Below are positions 33,022 to 44,606 of a DNA stretch of 64,000 nt, one piece after another. Position 1 is the first letter of the stretch; each line of letters starts with the position of its first letter. The position numbers were made by a program, and so were the translations under genes. Below the pieces are notes generated by a model. The model had not been told where the DNA came from and ran no database searches. It saw only the letters and a list, made by a program, of their open reading frames with translations. Source of the stretch: Chaetoderma sp. LZ-2023a (taxonomy: Eukaryota; Mollusca; Caudofoveata; Chaetodermatida; Chaetodermatidae); the NCBI GenBank assembly GCA_034401795.1, contig CM067369.1, positions 91,006,579-91,070,578 on the forward strand, read 5' to 3'.

Positions 33022-36000
33022 ATGTCTCTAAAATTGGCATCTTTCAATGCAAGAGGTTTAAGAGATCGTGTGAAGAGGAGGAAAGTTTTTTTGTTTTGTA
33101 AAAATCAGCACTTTGATGTTATTGCTGTCCAAGAAACACATAGTACTGCCTTGGATGAAAAATTTTGGATTGCTGAATGGGAAAATATGATACTTTTTAG
33201 CCATGGTTCAAATTTGAGTCGCGGTGTGGCTTTTCTCTTTTCAAATAACAAAGTTAAAATCCTAAACAGTCATTCGGATGGTGAGGGCCGTTCAATTTTG
33301 ATTAATGCTGAATTTCAAAATAAAAAATTTGTTATTTTAAATTTGTATGCCCCAAACCTTAGGACGGAACGTGAAGAATTCTTTAAGAAATGTACTACTA
33401 TTTTGCAAACCTTCCAGATTGGTAATATTTTATTGACAGGTGATTTTAATACAGTTTTGTACCCTATTAAAGATAGGTTAAACTCGTCTAATTCTATGGT
33501 TTCTATTGCCTTACGAGACATGATGGTTAAATACGATCTGATTGATATCTGGAGAACTCGAAATGCAAATACAAGAAAATTTACTTGGAAACAATCAAAT
33601 GAAGTACAGTCAAGAATCGATTACTGGTTGGTAGAGAGACATATCCAAAATTACATTACTCATCCTGAAATATCTTTGAGTCTTCAGTCGGATCACAAAA
33701 TTGTTACAATTCAGCTAAATTTCCTTCAAAATTATGTACCTAACTTTAATTTTTGGAAATTTAATAGCAATCTTTTGACCCAAGTATCATATATCGATAA
33801 AATTAAAGATTTTCTTGAAAATGTTGTTCCGGATATGAATGATTTATCAAACGATAGAATGAAATGGGATTGGATAAAGTATTCAATTAAAAACATATCA
33901 ATTGAATTTAGTAAAGCCATGTCAAAAAAATTTAAAGAAAAAGAAAAGAAGTTAATTAAAGAGATTTATATACTTGAAAATTACTTAATTGATAATCATG
34001 ATGAACAATCTGAAAACGCATTAATTGCTGCTACAAATGAGTTGGAATCTATTTATGATAAAAAGGCTGATGGTGCTATTATTAGATCTCGTATTAATTG
34101 GACTGAGTCTGGAGAAAGAAGCACTAAATATTTTTTTAATTTGGAAAGACAAAAGCAGTCTAAAAAATTTGTCAGTGAAATTTATGATTCTGGAAATCAA
34201 TTAATAACAAATGATAAGGCAATTTTGGCCGAACTTGAAAATTTTTATTCTTCTCTGCTAGAATGTAAAACAAAATTTAACGTAGAGGATTTCTATAGAA
34301 TTTATAATTCTACTTCTTTGCCTAAATTGATCTAGCCAAATCTAAATGCCTCACTTGAGCGAACAGAATTCCATACAGCTTTATCCACCATGCAGAATAA
34401 TAAAGCGCCAGGTAGTGATGGTCTGACGGCAGAGTTTTATAAAAAATTTTGGGATGATAATAGTGAATATTACTTTTTGGCCGTATATGAATCGTTGGAA
34501 GAAGGTGAATTATCAGAGTCTCAAAAGAGAGGTATCATTACTCTGATTCCAAAAAAAGACAAGGACATAAAATTCTGTAAAAATTACAGACCTATTACAT
34601 TATTGAACACAGACTATAAAGTTTTTGCAAAAGTGATTGCAAATAGAATTACGGCTGTTTTGACAGATCTTATTCATCCTTCACAGACAGGTTTTATTAA
34701 AAATCGATATATTGGTGAAAATATTAGATTAATATTGGATATTCTAGAATTAGATGACATCAATGGTTATGTGTGTATGCTTGATTTTGAAAAGGCTCTT
34801 GACTCTATAGAGCATAATCTTATGTATGAATGTTTGAGGGCCTTTAATTTCAATGATGACTTTATAAATACGTTAAAACTCTTTTATAGCAAAAGTTGTG
34901 TTCTAAATAACAAAGTTTCTTCATATTGGTTTGGAAATGGAAGAGGGGTCTGACAGGGTTGCCCTTTATCACCTTATATATTTGTTATTTGTGCTGAAGT
35001 TCTGAATCACACTTATGGGCAAAATGTTAATATAAACTTTTTAAAGATTAATCATGTTAACATTTATGGCAGTTACTATGCTGATGACTCTACTTTGATT
35101 GTTGTGGATAAACTTTCTATTAATAATGCTTTAGACTTTTATCATGAACAATCAAACATATCAGGTCTAAAACTGAATGTTGAAAAATGTGCTATTATAC
35201 CAATTGGAAATGCAGATATTCATAATTTGCCATACGGTTTAAAAGTAGTTACAGCTTATAACTATTTAGGTATACTGTTAAATGAAAATAATTTCCAGGA
35301 TGGTAGGAAAAAGGTTAAGACCAGACTCAATATATGGAGCCAAAGAGGACTTACAATTTTTGGGCGATCTCTTTTGATTAAGGCTGAAGGAACATCCCGA
35401 CTTGTTTATCTGTTAAGTATGTTACCCACATCTAAAGGTGTAATTAAAGATTTTGAAAGGTTATTCTATAAATTTATTTGGAGCCAAAAATGTGAGAAAA
35501 TCAAAAGAACTCAACTCAATGCCCCCATAAAAAATGGTGGAATAAATTCTATGAATTTAGAATATATGAATTATTCATTGAAATTAGTTTGGCTTACACG
35601 ATATTTCTCTCCTGTGGTCAGTCCATGGAAAGTTATACCTAACATGATTTTAAGAAGATTGGCGGTCTTGCCTTTGTGCTTCATTGCCAGTTTTCTATTA
35701 AAAAGGTACCTATCGTTATACCTTCGTTTTATGAAGAGATTTTAAAAATCTGGTCAGATTTTTGCTCTACAAATGCTCCCCAACTAGACATTTTTGAACA
35801 GATAGGTTGGAATAATAAGAAAGTTCAAATAAATAACAAATCTGTCTATATGGATGATCTTTTTGAGGCTGGATTTATCTATATTATGGATTTCTTTGAG
35901 AGAAATGGCTCCTTTATGCCATATCTAAAGATTTATAGGAAATTATATGTTAAATGCTACTTCTCTTATAACATCTACGAGCGCTTGAAAAAGGCTTGCT

Positions 36001-36650
36001 ACAGGGCAGTGGGATGCAATCTTTTTAATAAGTTCTTACCCAGACCATGTCTAAATTTAACTCGTGCACCTCGCTTTAGAGGAATAAACTTACACGGTGG
36101 TGTTTGGCAAAGTAAAATGTTTTATAATGAAATAATGATAAAGGATGTGGGAAACCCAATCTTAAAGTTCAATTCTGCATATTCTGCACCATTGAAATTT
36201 AATATATGGGCGTTCTTCCATAAGCTTCCACTAGAATATAAAGTAAAACAGTTTCAATTTAAATTATTGCACCATATACTGCCCTGCAAGTGTCCAAATA
36301 CAGTAGATGATATTGTCCATTATGTTTTTGGTTGTCTAGAAATATATCAAATTTGGCATATATTGTTTAATAAAATTAAACAAATTGTATCTACATTTGA
36401 TGTAAGTCATAATGAGATGGAAGAGACTGTGATTTTTGGATATTATCCAACATCCAAGTTTCCAGATATAAATTATTTACTATTGTTGTCAAAATTTTAT
36501 ATTTACAAATGCCATATTACAGAAAAGAATATTAACTTGATGCATTTTAAAAATGAATTAAAATTTCAGATTAAGGTAGTGGGTAAAGTAAGATTGAAAT
36601 TGAATGAGGAATGCTATAGTTTATTAGATAAACTTATTCATTTGCTGTAA
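33022..36650 (+). pseudogene. LINE ORF2 (endonuclease-RT), L1/Tx1 type
   Basis: About 1,200 codons of an L1/Tx1-like ORF2. AP-type endonuclease first: LASFNARGL, AVQETH, LLTGDFNTVL, QSDHKIVTI. RT next: APGSDGLTAEFY, YRPITLLNTDYKVFAK, LDFEKALDSIEH and YYADDSTLIV (YADD at 35077-35088). The C-terminal region keeps CPNTVDDIVHYVFGC, part of the usual Cys/His motif. Defects: TAG at 34333, TGA at 34951 (inside the usual QGCPLSP motif region) and a frameshift near 35690. Apart from these the coding sense is well kept, so the inactivation looks fairly recent. T/A-rich codon use. Confidence 0.88.
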
Positions 36651-37034
36651 ATTATATACTATAAGATTAATATTGTTTCTATTTATTTTTTGTCAGTTTT
36701 ATTTTATTTTTTCTCCTCTTAATGTAATGATTGATCACTCGGACAGGGATGGGGTGTGTGTGACATGGTTTATATTGTTACTGTTGAAATCTATGTATAC
36801 ATAATTTAGAGAGGAATGGAGTCGTAATGAATATTGATTGTAATTGTTTTGTACTTAAAGGAAAATAAAAAGGTGCGCGTCAGGGGGCCTGGAGGCTTTT
36901 GCCTACAGTCTTGTCATGAATGTACTCGGGTATGTTTGAAGGCCCTTAAGTGCTGTTTGCTACGTTAATTCAATTTTTACTAAGCATGGAATACCGATAT
37001 GTAATCATATGTATGTGTGTATATATATATATAT
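36651..37034 (+). other. LINE 3' untranslated end and spacer
   Basis: Probable LINE 3' end with AAAGGAAAATAAAAAGG at about 36860-36876. After that a T/TA-rich run (37015-37045) leads into a SINE. No gene seen. Confidence 0.5.
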
Positions 37035-37213
37035 ATTTTTTTATTTTATTGACGCACTGGCAACGTGCGGCTTCAATTTCCACATGCTATCCAGCCGACA
37101 GTCATGCACCCATTAGTTTAATTTGTTGATCACCATCTCCCGGTCGGGGGATCGAACCGCCATACTGCAACTCCGCATAGCATCAGCAACCAGACATCTT
37201 TCCGCTGGACTAT
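37035..37213 (-). mobile_element. tRNA-derived SINE
   Basis: Reading the minus strand, TAGTCCAGCGG fits an RNA polymerase III A box and, about 52 nt on, GGTTCGATCCC is a perfect B box. A tRNA-unrelated body (GACTGTCGGCTGGATAGCAT, CGCACGTTGCCAGTGCGTC) and an A/TA-rich tail follow. This order is that of a tRNA-headed SINE. Internal promoter present; no coding role. Confidence 0.75.
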
Positions 37214-37255
37214 GTATGTATGTATATGAGCATGTTTGCCACTTGGGTGACTGAC

Positions 37256-37472
37256 TTAACCCTTTGACTCTGGAATTTATTCAGGAAAAGTGATTTTTGT
37301 AAGAAATATGTACTTAGAGTGAATGAAGTTGTTTTTTTGAATGGTTGGTCATTGAGATGACTGACTTGTCAGTCATGCCAGTGATAGCCTTCAAGAATTT
37401 TTCTCTTTGTAAACTGATGTTTTCTAAAACTCAATGAAGAAGCCTTTTTGGCTGGTGCAAGGGTTAAAGGGT
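37256..37472. repeat. H-family hairpin MITE, copy 10
   Basis: Ends TTAACCCTTTGACTCTGG and GGTGCAAGGGTTAAAGG. The centre is shortened to GATGACTGACTTGTCAGTCA. A further half arm continues at 37473-37560 (GAGTCAGTCATTCGAGGGAT). Confidence 0.75.
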
Positions 37473-37829
37473 GAATAATTGAGTCAGTCATTCGAGGGAT
37501 AGTTTCTTAAAAACTATTATTGCTCTGCAATTGTATTTTTTTGATGAGGAAAACAAAAACTTCAAAGAATTCACTTTAAATAGCGTTGTATTCATTTATG
37601 GATCTATGTGAATGTGTAAGGCTGACCATTCGCACACTGACATTCCTGTGTTATCATCAGTTAATGGTGTTCTTTTCAGACTGGCTTGGATGGGTGTTAA
37701 TGCTGTTACCACAATGACACTTAAAATATCTGTAGAACGGAACATTGGCACTATGTATGTGTATATATTTTTATTTTTTTATATGTATTGCTTCTTAATG
37801 ATGTCAGTGTGCTGAGGGTCAATAAGAAA

Positions 37830-38012
37830 TTATAGATCAGCCGGAGGCAAGGCGCAGGTCTGTCTGTCCACTTTTTTTTATTCTTTTAAATGTCTCTTGC
37901 TCCTATACTTTTATCTAACTTCTAAACCTTCTGCTTTACCTGCGGCTGGCTCTACAGTGGTTTTGCCAGTGCGGTTCGACTCCGCCTCTTGCTAAAAAAA
38001 AAAGAAGAAAAA
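37830..38012 (+). repeat. A-tailed unknown insertion at LINE end
   Basis: Ends in AAAAAAAAAAGAAGAAAAA exactly where the CR1-A coding similarity stops. Contains GGTTCGACTCC, a B-box-like motif, close to the tail. May be a short retroposed sequence that landed in the CR1-A 3' end; a full tRNA head is not convincing. Confidence 0.35.
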
Positions 38013-38691
38013 GTGCAACGTGATCAGGTAAAGAGTTCCAGTAAGGAATAACTCTTTGTGAAAAAAAGGTTTTCCTGAGATTTTTCTTGCAGAAATTTGT
38101 TTGAATTTTGAGATTATGTCCACGCGTGGTCATGGTTGCAGTGGATGTTTCCTTAAAGAATTGACCTGCATCTAAGTTATATTTCATGTGTAAAATTTTG
38201 TAAGTTTCGATTAAATCCCCTCTAAATCGTCTGTATTTGAGTGACATTAGGTTGAGTGATATCAATCTATCCATGTAAGGTAGATGCTTAAGGTTTGGAA
38301 CTAATTTTGTTGATCTACGTTGTATTCTTTCGATGGTTCTTGACTGTCTTAATAGGTATGTTGACGACACTGACTTTCCATATTCCAATATTGGCCTTAC
38401 TAACGTTTTGTAAAGTAAAATGAATGTATTCTGATCCAGATGTGAAAAGGTTCGTTTAATGACAGCTAGTATACTATTTGCCTTTGATACAGTTTTGTTG
38501 ATATGTTCATCAAAGGATAATTTGTTATCGATCCAAATTCCAAGGTCCTTTTCTTCGAGAGCAGAAACAATCTTGTAAAATCCATCAGTATCAGATATGT
38601 AGTATTGGAACTGAGGTTTGTTAGCGCCAAAGTGAATTACTTTAGTTTTTTTCAGAGTTGAATGGTAATTTCCAAGTATGAGACCATTCAC
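38013..38691 (-). pseudogene. CR1-A ORF2 C-terminal (thumb) part
   Basis: CR1-type region after the RT active site: KTKVIHFGANKP, KDLGIWIDNKLSFDEHI, YKTLVRPILEYG, RIQRRSTKLVPNLKHL, YRRFRGDLIETYKIL, and RVIPYWNSLPDHVAL near the end. The start is fused to the endonuclease part after loss of the RT palm. The normal end after DHVAL (seen at 28.03 kb) is replaced by unrelated A-rich sequence. A stop and indels lie at 38692-38735. Confidence 0.8.
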
Positions 38692-38732
38692 AGACCTTAT
38701 TGATGTTTAGTTGAATATTTGTAGTAAGGGGA

Positions 38733-39803
38733 TTACCTAAGACTTCTAGCAACAGAGTTTAGCCGTGGCTTTTTCCGTTTTGATTGCCTAGATAGTGGAA
38801 TATATTTTGTTATTACGTCTGCAATAACATTATGAAAAAACATCCATGCTTCGGTAGTATTTGAATTTTCCATGGGGGTCCAGTCAATTAATCTGAGTTC
38901 ATGTCTCATTTCGTTGTATCGGCCATTGTTAAACAATAATATGGGATTGCTTGTTTTATTGTCAGCTTCGTTAAATATGTTATGGTGTAGATGAATGCAT
39001 AAAACCTCGTGATCACTTTTACCTAAGGGGTGTGTGTGGATGATATCATGTACAATGCTAGAATTATTTGTAAGAACACGATCAAGTGTGTGCGGTGTTT
39101 GATCTTTTCTGTAGTGGGTAGGACTGGTTACATGCTGTGTTAAAAAGTTATTTTGAATTTTATAAATGAACTCTTGAGCAATTGAGTTACTTGCCAGACC
39201 TGTATCCCAGTTTATGTTCGAAAAATTGAAGTCACCCATGACAAAAATGTAGTCAGATTTGATATTGTTTAAATTGTCCATGATATTTATTAAATTGTAG
39301 TTATTTATCTCACTTGAATTTGTACTTCTGTAGATACATCCCACTAACATAGTTTTGCTGTCTACTGTTTTTATTGTGCACCACACAGACTCTATGAAGC
39401 TTAAATTAGTTAGTGCATCGCAGCTGACAGCTTGCAACGATTTATGTGTGTATATCAGGACACCTCTAGATGGGTTGTTATTTAAAAACATATCGTAATT
39501 GTCTATTTGCAGTTCACATGGTTGAATTTCGTTATATTGTTTTAAATTTTTCGGTAAAACCTCTGTTATACAGATAATAGCTGGGTTATATTTGTGTATA
39601 ATTACTTCTAACTCGCATCTTTTATTGATTAAGTTGTCCGCATTGGTATATATGCATATGTTAGTGAAGTTTTTGTCAGTATTGTTGGTATAGATGCTGC
39701 TTATGAGGCATGCAGATTTGTTAGTTGATGCATTGCTATAGGTATTTTTGCTACCTGTAATGATTTTATTTGTTTTCTTATTATTGCAAGCACTGTTAGT
39801 CAT
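38733..39803 (-). CDS. CR1-A endonuclease part of ORF2
   Basis: 356 codons. A CR1-type AP endonuclease that would nick target DNA: YTNADNLINKRCELE, IICITEVLPKN, VGCIYRSTNSSEINNYN, MGDFNFSNINW, TLDRVLTNNSS and PLGKSDHEVLC. The N-terminal ~45 residues are Asn/Thr-rich. The frame stops soon after the domain (NSVARSLR), where in relatives the linker and RT domain follow. About 1.2 kb of RT is missing, so the encoded product could only be an endonuclease stub. Confidence 0.8.
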   Translation of the reverse strand: MTNSACNNKKTNKIITGSKNTYSNASTNKSACLISSIYTNNTDKNFTNICIYTNADNLINKRCELEVIIHKYNPAIICITEVLPKNLKQYNEIQPCELQIDNYDMFLNNNPSRGVLIYTHKSLQAVSCDALTNLSFIESVWCTIKTVDSKTMLVGCIYRSTNSSEINNYNLINIMDNLNNIKSDYIFVMGDFNFSNINWDTGLASNSIAQEFIYKIQNNFLTQHVTSPTHYRKDQTPHTLDRVLTNNSSIVHDIIHTHPLGKSDHEVLCIHLHHNIFNEADNKTSNPILLFNNGRYNEMRHELRLIDWTPMENSNTTEAWMFFHNVIADVITKYIPLSRQSKRKKPRLNSVARSLR

Positions 39804-39842
39804 TGTATTTGGAGTGTTTGATTTTGATGTTTTGACTATGTC

Positions 39843-41886
39843 CTAAATGCTTGTGTGTGGGCTCATGTTTGCTAAGGGTATATTGCATTCCGTAGTTTGG
39901 CAATGGTCAAATAAAACATTATATCGGTTTGTAGTATAAAAGGTATTAATACTGGATGTTGACAACTTTGAACAAAGTAATGGATAATCTACTAATACTA
40001 CTGCATTGCTTGCTGCCTCGCCACATAACAATTTTCATGTTGATAATAATCATTTGTTTGGAAAGTTGAAATGGTGACGGACAGATGGCTTGAAATGTTA
40101 CCTGATAGGAGGGTTAGGCCATCATGATTTGGATGGATGTGGTCCCAGAAGAGGTTCAGTTTGGTTTCACCATTGTTCTGTGTAAATAGATGTGTATTAT
40201 CGATGAATGTAGTAAGTGATTGTGATGCCATGGATTGTAGCATGCAGCTAAATTTATATACTAAATGGTTTTCGATGTGGTCGCGGTAGTCTGGACGAGG
40301 AAGCAAGGAAGATACCATAATAAGTATTTCTGGTAACCTCTTTCTAATTTTCTCAATGAGTTGTATGTAATTGTTGATCATTGTATCTAGCTTGCGCTTT
40401 CGAATGTCATTTGATCCTATATGTAAGACTACTGTATTATACTTCACAGTTCCAAATAGGTCATCAACATACTCGGTTAAATCGTTAATTCTTGCACAAG
40501 GGTAGGTTCTTATGTTGACATTTGCATTTTCTGTAGACATATAGCGTCCACTCATTTTTTCGGAGTGTAGAACTTCCAGCAATTAAGATATTCTCTTTAG
40601 GATTGGAATTTTGACTGTAAGAAGCATGATTGTAATTGTCATACACTGCCTGATGATAATGAGTAGTAGTAGTTGGCTTGGTTGCATTGGCCTGATGATA
40701 ATGATTAGTAGTAGTTGGCTTGGTTTCATTGGCAAATTGATGAGCCTGATTTCTATTGCATGGTGTTTGGCTCTGCATGGGATATGATGGATATGTTAAT
40801 TGGACAGGTATGTTTGAAACAACATCCCTGTAGCTCATATACGGTTGATTGGCGTGTGAGGTAGTTGATGATGATGAGCTGTCATTATTTAATGTGTGCT
40901 TTGGATTTTGAGTAGCATTGTGTTTGATAGCTGTTGATGATGCACTTGGCAAATTCTTTAGCTGGCTGTTTCGTGCATCCATATTAGCCACCTGTGATTG
41001 AAGACTTGTCACGTTTTGCTTTAGTTCACCAATTTCATCTAAAATTTGTGATAGCACATCAGTATTTGTATCATTACGAGTAAGAGGCATTCTATTTAGC
41101 ATAATCTTTTGTGGTTGACTTTGGTTAGACGGGATAGCGTCGTAAGAACTTGATGTAGTGGCCATAACATTGTTTGTGTTAGGTGGAGATAGAGGAGTGT
41201 TGTATTCGGGCCTTGGCTTATTGGCGGTGACACTACTGCCATTGTTTGTAAACAGAGACGAAACTGTAGTTAATTCTACAATGTATTCTTGTTTATACAT
41301 AGATTTGTAGGATGTTAGAAAGCTATTAATGTGACTTGAAATAGGCACACAGCTCTGGCAGTTATATTTATGCATGGAGTTGGTTAGAAGGCTAAGCATG
41401 CATGTATGGTGGCAGATTTGAACATATATAGTGAACCCACTTCTTACAGAGATCACATTTTATCATAAAGTCTGTGTCAGCAGACCCACATTTGCAGCTT
41501 GCTTTTGGTCTTGCTCCACCCTGTACTGAAGCGACTGTCTCGCTGCTATTACTAGTATTTGTCATCGCATCATAATCTGATGTCAGGTTCGTTATCTCGG
41601 TGGTGTCAACCGGAGCGCTGGAGTTGTTGGACATGTTTTGCTCAACGTTATTCTCAGTGTTATTGATATTATTTGATGGATTGTTAGCAGTTGCGAATGC
41701 AAGATTAGTAGGAGTTAGTGGAGGAGAGACAGATTTGGAGACCATAGTTAGTGGGATAGGTGGTGACTTCAAAACGATAGGACTTGATGTAGTAATAGGG
41801 GCATTTTCCATCGATGGTTGCTGTGCTGGAGTAGTGATCTTACGCGGCGGAAAACGGGTTTTTTCGCAATCAGGACAGAGAAACAA
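39843..41886 (-). pseudogene. CR1-A ORF1: PHD finger plus SGNH esterase
   Basis: ORF1 in at least three frames. Frame 41392-41886 ends with a PHD-like zinc motif (CKCGSADTDFMIKCDLC, KKWVHYIC) preceded by a Ser/Thr/Pro-rich leader. Frame 40485-41456 is Asn/Gln/Thr-rich with a short coiled segment (LDEIGELKQNVTSLQSQVAN) and a duplicated ATKPTTT-HYHQA unit. Frame 39998-40582 is an SGNH-type esterase with VVLHIGSNDIRKRK and FWDHIHPNHDG (catalytic Asp/His). PHD plus esterase is a known ORF1 layout of CR1 LINEs. Frameshifts make it non-functional. Confidence 0.8.
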
Positions 41887-41899
41887 ATCGCCTTGACAG

Positions 41900-43140
41900 T
41901 TTTTGACATTCGGCTTAACCGTATGACATTTTAATTTTCACAATACATATTTTGTTGTTGTAATCAATAGAAATATTTTACTAAATATGTACCAATACAA
42001 CTAAATGTGTAAGGACGTCACAGATAGGAAAGGATACATAAATATAAGTTAGTAAGAAATGGTGAGCGTTAGGTTCTGTGCCCCGTGGCAACTCGGGGAA
42101 AGAATTTGACACAAGGACGGCCGGAGGAATGAAAGAACATATAACAGAGGTTAGTTAGAATGGGCAGCCAAGAGAGGCAAACACAAGTGCATACTGAATT
42201 GGTATTTCCAAAGTAAATACATTTTAGGGCTTACTCTTTTATTTATTCGAATTTATGTATTTAATTGTATATATGTATTTTTATGGGGGTTTTAAATTTA
42301 TTATTATTATTTTTTTCTAATATTTAGCCTGTAATCTATATACTGAATGTATCTGTATATAAGCTATAGGGTATATATCATACACATAGTACACTGTTTA
42401 ATTTGTGTACGGGTTAAGTTTACATGTCTTTATGTGCATGCCTAAATGTTTGTGATGTTGAAACAACAGACAGAATAAAATTATATTGGCTGGATTGTAT
42501 CATAATGCAGAGATCTTTAGCGTTGCTAAGGTAAACAATCACGGAAACTGGTGACGTCTTCTAAAAAGTGGGTGTTAAGCATCGAAGCTGACACTATCAG
42601 TGGTTAGATGTATTAATCATTTTATTACAGTTTAACAACGGTAACACTGATAGATTTAGTGGATTTGGTTTTAGTTTTATCCGATTTTTTCTAATTTATA
42701 TATGACACTAAATTTTTAACGTCTGTTTCTTGTTTAGTAGAGTCCATTGTGAAATTAGGTGGTCACACGTATTTGATTTGATTTGATTTGATTTTATTCT
42801 CTTGGTAAATATTACAAATTACAATATGATAACAGGGAGTCCACTGGAGGCTGTGCCTATTAGCTTGTGGACCCCTGACATAGAATAACATACAAATTAC
42901 ACACGATTTGACATAAGTAGACATAAGGCATTATGACAATATATTATACATAACTACAGACAAATAATATAGGATTTGACTTAAAAAAAGAAGAGAAAAA
43001 AAAGAAAAAAGACAAGACATTTGACAAACATGGTTCACTTGTTTTTTTATTGTTTTTCATACTGTGGGTAACATATTTCACTCATTGGAATGGGCTAGGG
43101 GATGAAGGGGGTGGGGTGGGGGCTGGAGTTCATCCTGTTT
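41900..43140. other. CR1-A upstream region and spacer
   Basis: Probably includes the CR1-A 5' leader (41900-42200). A block at 42770-42990 starting TTTGATTTGATTTGATTTTA with GTCCACTGGAGGCTGTGCCT looks like an independent retroposon end, unnamed. A-rich tract at 42985-43012. Confidence 0.35.
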
Positions 43141-43141
43141 C

Positions 43142-43142
<1 letters not shown>

Positions 43143-43193
<51 letters not shown>

Positions 43194-43194
43194 A

Positions 43195-43276
<82 letters not shown>
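43143..43276. repeat. (ATT)n microsatellite
   Basis: About 44 triplets of ATT with one interruption near 43191. The poly-Ile and poly-Leu frames over it are artefacts of the repeat. Confidence 0.97.
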
Positions 43277-44248
43277 GTCTATCACCTTCTTTCCCTAGGG
43301 GAAAGAGAGTAAACCGGCTATGTGAATCTGTATTCGAGTCTATTTCTTAGTGTGTTTGTCATGGCTGGCTTTTTTAGAGCTCTTAGATATGATCAAGTTC
43401 TGGATCTGTGTATATCTTGAGGAGTGCTGGTCCAATTTGACTCAGCTTTTAACACAGAAGCTGCACACTCGCTGAATACTCAGAAAAGCCACCTGACCGA
43501 GAGTTGTTGGTGGCTTAGCCAACCACAGCCCCCGGTCAAGTCCTCTTCAAAACACCCCGCAAGAGGAGCTAAGTAATCTTCTGTACACATTTGGAATAGA
43601 AGACATTGCTGCCTTATGCAGAAAATTCTCCCACAAATTCCACTAGGTCCAGAATATGCAGCAGTACCGGTACCTTTTATTTTATGTAGACAATATGTCA
43701 AACCGGAGTGTAGAGGCAGGGCAAGAGCAGTAATATCAGTATAATGCTGCTTTGTAGAGATGTCCGTCTGATGTCCGTCTGTTAGCCAAATTGGTCATCG
43801 ACTGCACAGTATTGGTGGATTCAGGAATAATCCCAGTTCAAAGAAAGTGTATGGGCCAAAGTACAGAGTCACACCGCCAGGAAGTCACACGTGTGAGTCT
43901 AACCCAGGTATCCAGTCAACTCGTCCTAAATACATCACGTCCTAGGTACAACTCGCCCTAGTTCTAACTCGTCCTAGGTCAAATCTAGGTAATCTAGGTA
44001 AAGTTTCTGAGCGCAGGTTTGTAAAACCTCTATGCTCAGCTCCTATGCACTAATAAACTTGTTGATCCAAAATTTCCGGTTATGTCTGACTTTTAAATTT
44101 TTAGAATAATGCCCTCTTCTGTTTTTGTATTTACATGAAGCTGGCTATAGATTTATTCAGTAGCATTTAATATATACAAGCTATATACATATAGTATATA
44201 CATATATGGGATCCTTCACAATGGCTGTATAACTTCTGTTTATATAAA
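43277..44248. other. Spacer with AACTCGTCCTAG motif cluster
   Basis: Nothing gene-like. At 43918-43990 a degenerate tandem of AACTCGTCCTAGGT-type units is present; inverted or related clusters occur at 50.09 and 58.03-58.17 kb. Confidence 0.5.
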
Positions 44249-44249
44249 T

Positions 44250-44402
<153 letters not shown>

Positions 44403-44420
44403 TCTGCTGTATGAATATGT

Positions 44421-44465
44421 ATCATGGACATGAGCTGCTGTGTGCCGCCTACGCCTGTGATGATT
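44421..44465 (-). repeat. CR1-B small hairpin, copy A
   Basis: Conserved core TGAGCTGCTGTGTGCCGCCT with outer ATCAT and ATGAT halves that can pair, with mismatches. Lies downstream of the ORF2 stop, in the 3' flank. Confidence 0.6.
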
Positions 44466-44606
44466 TCATACAATCATGACAATTGTCTATATATGTACAT
44501 TAATTCTCTCAGCCTTCCTCTTCAGTCACACCAATCTCTGTGCCATCTGTTCTGGTCAGTTTTTGTGTACAGTCATAGACCATCTCTTGACATTGCCATA
44601 GCTTGT

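Noticed and set aside
37945-38000. tRNA gene or complete SINE head
   Set aside because: A B-box-like GGTTCGACTCC is present, but the A-box candidate is poor and no cloverleaf forms by eye.
43050-43298. Open frame with poly-Ile/poly-Leu
   Set aside because: Pure translation of an (ATT)n microsatellite.
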